A stretch of DNA of 64,000 nucleotides from Pedobacter africanus (lineage in GTDB: Bacteria; Bacteroidota; Bacteroidia; Sphingobacteriales; Sphingobacteriaceae): positions 434,001 to 498,000 of the forward strand of contig NZ_FWXT01000002.1 of assembly GCF_900176535.1 (NCBI RefSeq), in the 5' to 3' direction. Under the pieces are notes generated by a model, which saw only the letters and a program-made list of their open reading frames with translations, had not been told where the DNA came from and searched no databases. Positions 25,901 to 34,800 of this stretch are shown here, piece by piece. The translations under genes were made by a program, and so were the position numbers. How positions within the stretch are numbered: position 1 is the first letter of the stretch; every line of letters starts with the position of its first letter.

Positions 25901-27524
25901 CATTTGGAATGGTGTGCCTTTACCCGAAACCCAGCCAACAGGTGAACTGGAGCTGTTTATGTTATGGAATGATTATAGCTTACACCAGCAAGGACCTCAG
26001 AAAAGTATTGCTGACAAGAAAAAGCCCAAACTACCAGAAGGAGGCTATGTTTACATAGGCAAAATCCGCTTTGAAAAGCCAGTTCATAATGGACAAAGCT
26101 ACCTGAAGAACCTGAAACCTGCCGAATCTGGGTATGAACATGCAATTAGCAGTTATTTTGGCATGGTAGAATTTGAATCCGGCCCATCATTTGACCTGGT
26201 ATACCATTCTCCATCGGTTTTCAAGGTACGAAATACCAGCAAGTTTATTTCCTGTTTTGAACCATCGAATGCAGTTTCGGATGAGGGTATACACAAAAAT
26301 AATTTTTCCAGATGGTCTGCTGAATTCGGTGCAACAGAGGAACAGCATTTTGAGAAGCTCAGGTATGAACAGTTACCTGATCAGCAAATTGCCAGATCAA
26401 ATTATTTATTCAATAACAGTAAGCCACAGGTGCCTGTGGTTGAGAAGATTGTTTCTTTAATTAAGAGAGACGATTATGAGGATGGCACACAAACGGATTT
26501 TTCAGAGCGGATCAGGATTTATTACCATCCGTCGCCAAATGGAAAGGATTTTAGACTGGGCATTTTAATCAATGAGCCCCAGTCGGTTTACCCTAAATAT
26601 CTGAATGACTACATCAGCAAAGCTGGTAGGGACGCTGTTATGGATAATCCGGATGATGGCCTGGAATTGGTTAATTTTCAATTGGCCAGGAAAAATTTCA
26701 ATATCGGTACGGGACCATTTGAAAAAGAGTACATGCGCAATTTCAAACCACAGTACGATTCGGACCTGGAGACCATATCTTCAGGATTGATAGGGCTGGT
26801 TAGCTATATTCCCTTGTACGACGCCGAACAGGATTTATGGTACATAGACGTAGAACTTAACCTTAACAATACTTCAGGAATGCAGCTGCACAGCCCCTTT
26901 GTTCAATTGGGTCTGGTAAATTATCAGCCATTCTCTGCAAATTACGGTCTGCTCCAGGCTACAGCTAATGAAAATGAGCGTTTTGATGAGGATTATAGAT
27001 TATCTGTCCCCATTAAATCGGACTTTTTCGCCATAAGACCTGATCGGAAGTTTAAGAACCCATTTGTTCTTTTTAAGAAGCCCAAAGTCAATAAATTCTT
27101 CATTTCAGGAGCCGTAAGCAGCCTGTATTTTAAGAAAAAGGAATTGAAGTCTGAATTTCTGCTGTGTGTACAGAAAAGTGGTACAGGGGATACATGGGAA
27201 GTAGTAAAGTCTGAATTGTCGAATAAAGAGTACCGGTTAAATAACGTACTTGTTAACGAACAAAACACTTTAGTTGAAATGAGGTACCACTTGTTGTTGA
27301 AAGATCTTCAACCTGCCATACGTGATTATACAGATAGCATGTTTGAATGTGGTTTTCAGTTAAACTTTGACCGGATTCTTTTTGGGCATCACAGGATCGT
27401 TATTTATGAATTGGAGTGCCATAACGATTTGACCCTTCCGGTTGTGCTGGAGAAAACTAAGCTGCATGATCCCCAGAATATCGATGGACTCCGGATAATT
27501 AACAATTATATTTTTTACAAGTAA
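22929..27524 (+). CDS. Giant protein of unknown function, partner of the upstream gene
   Basis: 1531 residues, no signal peptide, start MAQHKKTPVFNALLIPGDLV. Alternating helical (about residues 180-300 and 540-620) and beta-rich regions; the second half resembles repeated beta-sandwich modules (FVKFFYDEACLISASDVYD-like strands, then RYRDGSRNSTPGKITAKLNL). A Cys cluster at Cys783, Cys797, Cys801 and Cys805 (GCKQKCAGYCHG) could bind metal. I do not recognise a family. Tight spacing on both sides means it is made together with the Tat protein and the small lipoprotein. Confidence 0.7.
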   Translation: MAQHKKTPVFNALLIPGDLVNGKQQLSIALELNQAHPVLNRTEGDTVTENDINSWKIDVLSLPELAKSLLDRGTGHLPPLSLTSQNIKIYPVLGQLNELNSAKELWADFLGFETSGGKTEPRKKTKKAGLLPDQEKMFIPSLSAQPKLAIQPHVVVQNVIGTQAVRTNLNTIEQVIEHLKEHPMIRACADTALDQNIAKGIAQAYEANLELNNSRNNEINEIVALYEIEPHKDLSAAQKKMVNSEAFRTVQKIADSYLRSKLLTNEPGYIQEAVNKLNAILPIRKYLGTMLNFEYSAPVPAAVLELKLAGHQDFEELINFDFATKVTLDLKRNALVPLAVAGYDTYYKYSMPLLQGKARIISFEAEGVQRNLKEATQNVAADGTLKRISIDEQEYKHYQLNSKAVLKGKSSDLFAYQDFQIRTEQLNKAALKLQNRIANIQTKGHEVFVNDAGWLAYDPNKGLADGRKELYEHDLTGGFIVYVRVLDGGNVVTDWTSINRLYEWFGKTGKGKERFVATDLAINTDALINSLESAADGTTALNGVNNGFMYNWDGTILSTRNPMRHYERAYEKEAEGIVARMRESEEQEKHISAELLALVKATKGILRQDWFPFNQQLKPARYMLKRRFIFNSDKLGPAAKLKFSDSKVYQYIMMAQYFNGKSHMTQQEIRQLSATENLDKFIVEEKFQRHDHIRPLIVSLDEDIYFKQTKNIKPGFWGESNVDMVIRDGNIASNDVCVRYILPPPIPTFQTYLWYDFTGTDKFSKSRLLNKDERLRHFRKSQCELKSEDDFVKSKGCKQKCAGYCHGKEQPAVYDDELLYLSDPVVTGFIVKFFYDEACLISASDVYDDVVCPFGKGDYPQLKPWKIVLKSGKSEQNKIESFEHSQVLEVSVPKGRKLFAECYPVYNSKMAYFAPALLNVSSLAPRGKDPEHTFNPLYSSAVRLSFTHAVQKPLFDPVIQHVEVSRYRDGSRNSTPGKITAKLNLKFEQLNIWNGVPLPETQPTGELELFMLWNDYSLHQQGPQKSIADKKKPKLPEGGYVYIGKIRFEKPVHNGQSYLKNLKPAESGYEHAISSYFGMVEFESGPSFDLVYHSPSVFKVRNTSKFISCFEPSNAVSDEGIHKNNFSRWSAEFGATEEQHFEKLRYEQLPDQQIARSNYLFNNSKPQVPVVEKIVSLIKRDDYEDGTQTDFSERIRIYYHPSPNGKDFRLGILINEPQSVYPKYLNDYISKAGRDAVMDNPDDGLELVNFQLARKNFNIGTGPFEKEYMRNFKPQYDSDLETISSGLIGLVSYIPLYDAEQDLWYIDVELNLNNTSGMQLHSPFVQLGLVNYQPFSANYGLLQATANENERFDEDYRLSVPIKSDFFAIRPDRKFKNPFVLFKKPKVNKFFISGAVSSLYFKKKELKSEFLLCVQKSGTGDTWEVVKSELSNKEYRLNNVLVNEQNTLVEMRYHLLLKDLQPAIRDYTDSMFECGFQLNFDRILFGHHRIVIYELECHNDLTLPVVLEKTKLHDPQNIDGLRIINNYIFYK

Positions 27525-27536
27525 ACAAATAAAACC

Positions 27537-27830
27537 ATGAAAACTAAAAATACCTTTTTTTTGATCATTGCAGGGCTTATTTTACTGATTTCCTGCAATC
27601 AGCAAAGTAATAACAACAGAGCCAGTTATGTTGTTAATAAAACAACCACTTCCTGTATGTGTAGGGTTCAGCTTGTTGGCGAAGTGCCCAAATATGGAGA
27701 AAAACATTTAGGTCCATTTAATACAAAAGAAGAAGCGAGGCGGGCCATGTGTAAAGATATTGATCCGACAATGACAGATCAAAAAAAATGCTGGGAAACC
27801 GTTCCTGAGGATGCCTGCAACACTCAGTAA
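27537..27830 (+). CDS. Small Cys-rich lipoprotein
   Basis: 97 residues from ATG 27537. A lipoprotein signal (TFFLIIAGLILLISC) is followed by about 75 residues with five further Cys (SCMCRVQLVGE ... RAMCKDIDP ... KKCWETVPEDACNTQ), which suggests disulfides in the periplasm or outside the cell. It follows the 1531-residue gene by 12 bases and ends the tightest part of the operon. Function unknown. Confidence 0.7.
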   Translation: MKTKNTFFLIIAGLILLISCNQQSNNNRASYVVNKTTTSCMCRVQLVGEVPKYGEKHLGPFNTKEEARRAMCKDIDPTMTDQKKCWETVPEDACNTQ

Positions 27831-27873
27831 GATAATGATTCCAAAATAAATTATAAGATAATTCACGCACAAT

Positions 27874-28473
27874 ATGAAGGAGATCCTTAACAGCATAAAG
27901 AAGATAGAACACGGTTTCAAGCACATCATTGAAGCCGGTGATGTTATTTTTGCCGACAAAACAAAATACCATACTGAACTTGCTGAGGAACTACTGATGG
28001 ATGACAGCTACCAGGTCAGGATGCTGGCGACTTATTTGCTGGGGCTGCTTTCGCCAGAGCATCCTGCCGCACTACAACTGCTGGAAACAAAGGTGGCAAC
28101 TGATGAAAATTGGCGTGTACAGGAAATGCTGGCGAAAGCATTCGACTATTATTGCAAGACCATCGGCTATGAGAAAGGTTTACCCGACATTAAAAACTGG
28201 CTAACGGCCAAACATCCGAATGTAAGAAGGGCGGTGATAGAGGGCTTACGTATTTGGACCAACAGGCCGTATTTCAAAGACCACCCGGATGTAGCGATAC
28301 AATTGATCAGCACACATAAATCAGATCTCAGCGAGTACCTTCGGAAATCGGTGGGCAATGCGCTGCGAGATATCAGCAGGAAATACGCAGACAAAGTGGC
28401 CGAGGAAACTGCAACCTGGGATCTGGCAGATAAAAAAATCGCGTTTACCTATAAACTTGTGAAAGGAAGGTGA
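27874..28473 (+). CDS. HEAT-repeat protein, DNA alkylation repair (AlkD)-like
   Basis: 199 residues made of antiparallel helix pairs: LLMDDSYQVRMLATYLLGLL, then VATDENWRVQEMLAKAFDYY, then TAKHPNVRRAVIEGLRIWTN, then KSDLSEYLRKSVGNALRDIS. This is the HEAT-like layout of AlkC/AlkD-type proteins. Whether it acts on alkylated DNA is not provable from sequence; many such proteins in Bacteroidota are untested. It lies 43 bases after the small lipoprotein gene and may be the last gene of that operon, or separate. Confidence 0.75.
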   Translation: MKEILNSIKKIEHGFKHIIEAGDVIFADKTKYHTELAEELLMDDSYQVRMLATYLLGLLSPEHPAALQLLETKVATDENWRVQEMLAKAFDYYCKTIGYEKGLPDIKNWLTAKHPNVRRAVIEGLRIWTNRPYFKDHPDVAIQLISTHKSDLSEYLRKSVGNALRDISRKYADKVAEETATWDLADKKIAFTYKLVKGR

Positions 28474-28499
28474 TAAGAGTAATGATAAATTGATTTTTA

Positions 28500-28742
28500 T
28501 TAACAGCCATACTTGCTCGTCTGTTCTTCATAAAAATCCTTCTTTAAGTCTGCATTGACATTAAATTTTGCAGATTTTAATTTTTCTACCATATCAATAA
28601 TGTTTTGCTGTTTGGCGGGTTTTGAAATACTGAGGACATATTGCTCCACCAGTTCTGAAATACTGACTTTTTTACTTTTCGAATAAGCCTTGATATGAGA
28701 CAGCAGTGTTTCGTCGATAGTTAAATTTAATCTTGCTTTCAT
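28500..28742 (-). CDS. DUF6364 ribbon-helix-helix antitoxin-like protein (orphan)
   Basis: 80 residues from ATG 28742. The N-terminal 45 residues form a ribbon-helix-helix (KARLNLTIDETLLSHIKAYS then KSKKVSISELVEQYVLSI), followed by the DUF6364 tail ending FYEEQTSKYGC. Members usually precede a PIN-domain toxin gene. Here the downstream side is occupied by a convergent HEAT-repeat gene that ends 26 bases away, so the toxin is missing. It probably binds the repeats at 28751-28780. Confidence 0.8.
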   Translation of the reverse strand: MKARLNLTIDETLLSHIKAYSKSKKVSISELVEQYVLSISKPAKQQNIIDMVEKLKSAKFNVNADLKKDFYEEQTSKYGC

Positions 28743-28750
28743 AAAACAAA

Positions 28751-28780
28751 TATGCGTATGTATTTCTATGTATGCGCATA
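28751..28780. promoter_or_regulatory. Putative RHH operator
   Basis: TATGCGTATG (28751) and TATGCGCATA (28771) are direct repeats 20 bp apart; the second is itself a palindrome. They lie 9 bases upstream of the antitoxin start, the usual place for autoregulation. Confidence 0.5.
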
Positions 28781-28999
28781 ATGGATCGTAATTTCTAAAA
28801 TATAGAAATCCCTTATTTTTCTTTCTTAGAAAAATCCGTTTACAAGGATATATATTTTGCCAGGACCAAACCCTGAGATTGGTTGAACGAATTGCAAACT
28901 TGCGTTATTTCTACGATTAAAGACCAACCTGCGATGATCGCTATGGATTGCTGATCTGGCTAGCTTTTTCTCCTGATTAATCATTAAATTGTGCCCGCT

Positions 29000-29701
29000 A
29001 TGATTTTACGCCTTACCATTTTTATACTCTTTATTTGCCCCAGTGCTTTTTCTTATGGACAAAAAGTAGATACGATATTCCTGAATTCAGATTTTGCTTT
29101 GGCAGATCGGGAATCAAGTTCTTATTTCAGGATCGTTAAAACTATTGCCAAAGGCAAGCAATATGAGATTGCCGATTATTATAAAACAGGTGAGCCGTAT
29201 ATGATCGGTCTGTATTCTTCACTGAATCCGGAAATCAGGGAAGGGGAGTTCAGCTGGTTTCATAAAAATGGCACAAAAAAACGCTTGCAGCGCTATGCAA
29301 AAAATGAATTGCTGTCGGAAACCAATTTCGATGAAAAGGGCACTGAGCAAAAAATGCCCGAAATTAAAGGCGGGCATCCCTTGGCGGCCGATAAGGCGTA
29401 CGACTTCGTTTCGATAGAAAAACCTCCTGTGTACCCGGGTGGAATAGCGAATTTTTACAAATATTTAAGAAAGAACCTGGTTATACCGGCAAGACTGAGG
29501 TATACCTCAGGTACAGTACTCTTGAGTTTTGTAATAGATAAAGATGGGAGTGTAACTGATGTGACCTTAATTGAGGGGGTACATCCACAAATCGACAAAA
29601 TTGTGCTGAAGGTGATTAGTGCATGCCCAAATTGGGAGCCAGGAATACAGGATGGCAAAAATGTTAGGGTTAAATACAACATTCCTATAGCAATTAATTA
29701 A
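29000..29701 (+). CDS. Secreted TonB C-terminal domain protein
   Basis: 233 residues from ATG 29000 (GTG 28991 is an alternative three codons earlier). A signal peptide (ILRLTIFILFICPSAFSYGQ) is followed by a MORN-like region (GEPYMIGLYSSLNPEIREGE ... FSWFHKNGTKKRLQRY) and a TonB C-terminal domain at residues about 140-233 (YPGGIANFYKYLRKNLVIPA; GTVLLSFVIDKDGSVTDVTL; NWEPGIQDGKNVRVKYNIPI). Such stand-alone TonB-fold proteins in Bacteroidota lack the membrane anchor needed for energy transduction, so the role is unclear. Confidence 0.85.
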   Translation: MILRLTIFILFICPSAFSYGQKVDTIFLNSDFALADRESSSYFRIVKTIAKGKQYEIADYYKTGEPYMIGLYSSLNPEIREGEFSWFHKNGTKKRLQRYAKNELLSETNFDEKGTEQKMPEIKGGHPLAADKAYDFVSIEKPPVYPGGIANFYKYLRKNLVIPARLRYTSGTVLLSFVIDKDGSVTDVTLIEGVHPQIDKIVLKVISACPNWEPGIQDGKNVRVKYNIPIAIN

Positions 29702-29852
29702 AATGCGGCCGTGCCATGGTACTGGACAGCAGGCTACATCAGTGTAGAGGAAGCTATTCCTGACTGCTTTTTTCGTAGCTTTATGGCAAACTTTTCGATG
29801 AAACGGAATTTGCTAATTGAGTTTAATTATTTTTGTCCAGCAGGAAATACGG

Positions 29853-30431
29853 ATGCCGAACTATAGCGAAAAAACTGATAAAGAGCTGATTGTATTATTG
29901 AAAGATAATAATCATAATGCTTTTAAGGAAATCTACAACCGCTATAACGGGCTTTTGTTTGCATATGCTTATAAGAGACTACAGGTAGAAGAAGAAGCAA
30001 AAGATGTGATACAGGAAGTTTTTATCGGGCTCTGGGAAAATCGCGCTAATTTTATTCTAAAAACTTATCTATCTGGTTTTTTGTACAAATCTGTTCTGAA
30101 CAAAATATTGAATATATGGAAGCACAAACGTGTAATCCGGCATCATGTACTTAGTTTGTCGTTAGAAGTGGACGTAGACTCGGAAGAAACTGATTTTCTG
30201 ATTCGGGAAAAAGACATTGCTGCTTTGGTGGAAAAGGAAATAGCTGCTATGCCGCCCAGGATGCGTGAGGTTTATGAGCTGAAGTATAGGCAGTATATGT
30301 CTGTAAAACAGATCGCAAATGACCTCAACATATCTGAAAATACAGTGGCTACTCAACTCCAGCGTGCGTCTGCACATTTGAAAAATAAACTGGGTGTTGT
30401 AGTTTTTGCAATTTATATGCTACAGAGGTGA
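29853..30431 (+). CDS. ECF RNA polymerase sigma factor (FecI-like)
   Basis: 192 residues from ATG 29853; an earlier TTG in frame is not needed. Region 2: LLKDNNHNAFKEIYNRYNGL through AKDVIQEVFIGLWENR. Region 4: MPPRMREVYELKYRQYMSVK, QIANDLNISENTVATQLQRA. It belongs to the Bacteroidota sigma-70 family that pairs with FecR. The next gene is the FecR anti-sigma factor, so this factor probably switches on the SusC/SusD operon that follows. Confidence 0.92.
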   Translation: MPNYSEKTDKELIVLLKDNNHNAFKEIYNRYNGLLFAYAYKRLQVEEEAKDVIQEVFIGLWENRANFILKTYLSGFLYKSVLNKILNIWKHKRVIRHHVLSLSLEVDVDSEETDFLIREKDIAALVEKEIAAMPPRMREVYELKYRQYMSVKQIANDLNISENTVATQLQRASAHLKNKLGVVVFAIYMLQR

Positions 30432-30565
30432 TTTTAAGCCTTTCTTCATCTTTTTTTTAATATTTAATTTTTCTTGAAAAAAAATTTAAATGCTTGTGGT
30501 TGATTCATTGTGCTGAGTTGTCTATGCGGTATAAAATCATAAAATATTAACAACTGACACGCCCC

Positions 30566-31678
30566 ATGGATAAAAGCCAGATTAATGATTTACTGGATAA
30601 ACTGAACACAGGCAGCTTTAGTCCGGTTGAGGAGCAACAGGCACTTAATTATATTCATAAATTTAATTCAGATGGGCCTACCGGGTTAACGGATGAGCAG
30701 TTTTTTAGTGCTGAATTTGAAATGTGGAATGTGATTGACAGGAAATCCAGGCCAAATCACTTCAGGTTATTTAGAAATTTTGCTGCTGCTGCAGTTGCTG
30801 TCATTATATGTACAATTGGTCTTTATTACTATACTGGTTCAGAGTCAGAAACAACTCATTTTGTTTCCTATACAAAAGATATTCCTGCAGGTAAAGACGG
30901 TGCCACGTTAACGTTAGGAAATGGGAAAAAGATAATGATCTCGGAGGCATCTGCCGGAATCCTGGTTGATGACAAGGATATCTCCATTACCAAAACCAGT
31001 AATGGAATGATTGTTTACAAAGTGAAGTCTTCTGAAAATGAAGGTACGGATTATAATATGCTGGAAACGGACAATGGACAACAGAGCAAAATAGTTCTGC
31101 CAGATAATTCAGTTGTCTTTTTAAATGCAGCATCTTCATTAAAGTACCCTTCTTCGTTCTCTCATTTAAATGAAAGACAGGTGGAGCTCTCGGGAGAGGC
31201 TTACTTCGAAATTTCGAAGGACAAAAAACACCCGTTTATTGTAAAAACCAGGAATCAGGGCATTAAAGTTTTAGGTACTCATTTTAATGTAAACAGTTAT
31301 ACCAATGAGCAGGCAACAAAAACTACTTTGTTAGAAGGTAGTGTGTTGATTGACCGGAAGTACGTGCTTAAACCAGGAGAACTCGCTGTTAATAGCGATG
31401 GGAAATTGAATGTTATGCCAGCAGACATAGATTTGGAGCTGGCATGGAAAAATAATGATTTTTATTTCAGGGAAACATCTATGGAGAGTGTGATGAAGCA
31501 AATTGCGAGATGGTATAACATCAAGGTCGAATATACAGACCCGCGGCTAAAGTTAGTCTCTATAAATGGCCTTATATCCCGTTCAAAGCCGCTTTCAGTT
31601 GTATTGGGAAGACTTGGAGCTGCCGGACAGATGCGTTTTAAAATAAATGAGCGTAATGTTATTGCGATGCCGCAATAA
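30566..31678 (+). CDS. FecR family anti-sigma factor
   Basis: 370 residues. The N-terminal cytoplasmic part (1-70) is followed by one membrane helix (NFAAAAVAVIICTIGLYYYT, about residues 70-89) and a periplasmic FecR domain (TDNGQQSKIVLPDNSVVFLN; ASSLKYPSSF; VELSGEAYFEISKDKKHPFI; VKVLGTHFNVNSY-like IKVLGTHFNVNSY). The C-terminal DUF4974 domain starts near FYFRETSMESVMKQIARWYN. It senses the STN domain of the SusC-type receptor and controls the upstream sigma factor. Confidence 0.92.
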   Translation: MDKSQINDLLDKLNTGSFSPVEEQQALNYIHKFNSDGPTGLTDEQFFSAEFEMWNVIDRKSRPNHFRLFRNFAAAAVAVIICTIGLYYYTGSESETTHFVSYTKDIPAGKDGATLTLGNGKKIMISEASAGILVDDKDISITKTSNGMIVYKVKSSENEGTDYNMLETDNGQQSKIVLPDNSVVFLNAASSLKYPSSFSHLNERQVELSGEAYFEISKDKKHPFIVKTRNQGIKVLGTHFNVNSYTNEQATKTTLLEGSVLIDRKYVLKPGELAVNSDGKLNVMPADIDLELAWKNNDFYFRETSMESVMKQIARWYNIKVEYTDPRLKLVSINGLISRSKPLSVVLGRLGAAGQMRFKINERNVIAMPQ

Positions 31679-31784
31679 AAATAAATCAACCCGAGAATTA
31701 TATAAATAAACCTAAACCAAACTAAAATGAGAAGACATTTACGACAGAAAAGTTAAAAAGCAAATTAAGGCCGTTAAAAAAGAG

Positions 31785-31843
31785 CCGAAAAGTGCTGTCA
31801 ACACTTTCCGGCGAGTTTGAGCGACCGTCCCGATAAGTCGGGA
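31785..31843 (+). other. Two hairpins in the SusC leader
   Basis: CCGAAAAGTG (31785-31794) pairs with CACTTTCCGG (31802-31811), and TCCCGA (31828-31833) with TCGGGA (31838-31843). They lie in the 215-base gap between the fecR stop and the receptor start and may act as attenuator or mRNA-stabilising structures. No T-run follows. Confidence 0.4.
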
Positions 31844-31893
31844 AAACAAATGATGTAGTCAACAACAAATATCAACTCAAACCAATCAAAAGT

Positions 31894-34800
31894 ATGCAAA
31901 TATATGCTTTTAACCAAGGTATGTCACGCCTGTGGCTGCCACAAAAATTATTGTTAATTATGAAACTAGTCATAATTATGTTCATCGCTTCCCTAATGCA
32001 GGTTTCTGCTACCGGGTTTGCACAGCGGGTATCATTGAACGAAAAGAGCGCCTCACTGGAAGCTGTTTTCAAAAAAATACGAACTCAGACCGGGTACGAC
32101 TTCGTTTACGATTCAAAATTAATTGATGCTGACAAAAAGGTTAGCCTGAATGTAAGAAATGTTGACCTGGAAAATGCCCTATCCAAGATTCTGGATGGAC
32201 AAGGACTTGCTTTCGAAATTAAGGATAAGGTCATTGTTTTATCTAAGAAATCACCCTCATTGCTAAATAAAATAATCATCGGAATCACTGCACAGGATAT
32301 AAGAGGCTTTGTGTTAGATGAGAACAATGTACCCTTACCTGGAGCAACTGTGAGGGTAAAAGGTAGTAACAAAAGTGTTAGTACAAATGAAAACGGCGGA
32401 TTTATCCTTAAAGATGTTGTTGCTGGGGATGTGTTGCTGATATCTTATATCGGTTATGAAACCCGCGAGATGACACTTACATCAGAGTTGCTAAGCAAAG
32501 GTAATATAGGTATCAATTTAAAACTCACTTATTCAAGTTTAGCAGAAGTAAATATAGTAAACACCGGCTATCAAAAAATACAGCAAACTAAAATGACGGG
32601 GTCTGTAACTACAGTGGGGAGGGAACAGCTTGAAAAAAGAAATGTTACCAACATTTTGCAAAATCTTGAGGGCTTGGTTCCAGGGCTTGTGCAAACCCGT
32701 CTTAGGACAACGATAAGAGGCTTAAGTACCCTAGATAATACCATGCGCGGCATTTTGTATGTTGTTGATGGTTTGCCAATTGAAGGAGGAATTGAGCAAA
32801 TTAACCCTTATGATGTTGAAAGTGTTAGTGTGCTTAAAGACGCTGCTGCAGCAGCTATCTATGGGGCGCGCGCCTCTAATGGCGTTATTGTAATCACCAC
32901 CAAACGGGCCAAGGAAATAGGGAAGACAGTGGTAGAAGTAACAGGCAATTTGACGGTAACAGATAAGCCAGATTATAGTTATCAAAATTGGATGAGCCCT
33001 GCCCAACAGGTAGACTATGAAAGCGATTATTACAAATGGTGGTTTAACGGCGGGGGCAACGGAGGTCCGGTTGTGGCAAATCCTATTGGAGATTTTGACA
33101 GCAGGATTAACTCCTCTAATTTTATTAGCCCAATCGCCTATGCCTATTATCAGCAGAAGAAGGGCCTTATCAGTCAGCCTCAACTTGAAGGAGTGTTGTC
33201 TGATCTGAAAAAGAATGATTTCCTGGCCCAGTACAAGGATAATGCAATCCAAAAAGGCATAATTGAACAATATAACGTTGCGTTAAGGACGAATAGTGGA
33301 AAAGCGCAGAATAGCTTAATCGTCAATTACACAACTGATAATAATGGGGGTAATAATAATTCAACAGGTGGCGTACCAACCGGAACTAACCTGGCCCTTA
33401 TTAACTCCTATACCAAAACACTTAATCTGTTCTATAAAGGTAGCTATAGCCTGACTAAGTGGATCGATCTGGATTATGGGGTGAACAGCGTAATTGGCAA
33501 AATAAGGACACACAATAGTGAATGGGCGAACAACCCCAGTAATGTGCCAGCCTATTACAAGCTGTTGAATGACGATGGTTCCAGGGCATACTACTATACG
33601 AGCCGTTTCAATGGATATAATCCGATCAATAATGAAAACTCTTCGGCATTGGCATCTTTTAAATTCAACCATTTGGATGAACTGGAACGCGATTTCAATG
33701 ATAATTCAACCATTAATACCCGATACTTTCTGAACATGAACATCAAACCGGTTCAAGGACTAACGATAAACCCAATGTTCCAGGTGGAAGATGGCCGGAA
33801 CACCTCTTCAACCTACTCGGAATCGGATAGCTATACGATGCGAATCATTCAGAATGCATACACAACCCGGACAGGTACCGCCGGAAACTATACCTATACC
33901 AATTTATTACCAAAAGGTGGTAAATTGGCTACCGGAAATTCTGGCAGTACAAATTACACTGCCCGTATGCAGGCAAATTATAACAAAGACTTCGGGAAGC
34001 ATGAGATTTTAGCGCTGATTGGTAGCGAGTTCCGTCAGACATTGATCAATACCGGGACAAAAGCAATCTTATTGGGTTATGATGATCAGCTTCAGGTAGG
34101 GTCCAATCTGGTAAATTATGGAACCTTATACAATATTAATAATGGTGCTCCCTGGGATGCGAACTACGCAACACGTCAGTACCATTTCAACCAGATTTCT
34201 TTTGATAACCAGACAACGTCTGCTTTACCAGGGCTGTCCATTGATCCGAGGGAAACGATGCATCGATATGCTTCGGGGTATGCAAATATTACTTATACCT
34301 ATAATAAAAAATATAATCTATTTGCATCTGCAAGGAAGGATTATGCGGATCTTTTTGGTGGTGATGAAAAATATAGAGGGAGACCTTTATGGTCAGTCGG
34401 GGCATCATGGATAGTCTCAAGGGAGCGTTTTATAAAAGACATTGAGGCTATAAACTATCTGAAACTGCGCAGTTCTTATGGTCTTACCGGCAATATCAAG
34501 AATGTAACGGCATTTCTTGCTGCAACAACAGGAACTAATTCAATAACCCAATTGCCAAATGCAAGCGTATCTAACCCGCCTAATCCGCAATTACGCTGGG
34601 AAAAAACTGCTACAACAAATATTGGGATCGACTTCAGTCTATTTACAGACCGGCTAAGAGGTTCATTGGATTGGTATAGGCGAGTAGGAACAGATTTATT
34701 TGCAAGTAAGCGTTTGGATCCGTCTGAAGGTTTTACTTCTATGACCGTTAATAATGCAAGTATGATCAACAAAGGAGTGGAATTGAGCTTAGCCTATGAT

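Noticed and set aside
32731..33270. 179-residue minus-strand frame inside the SusC gene
   Set aside because: Antisense to a clear SusC receptor; no motif or RBS.
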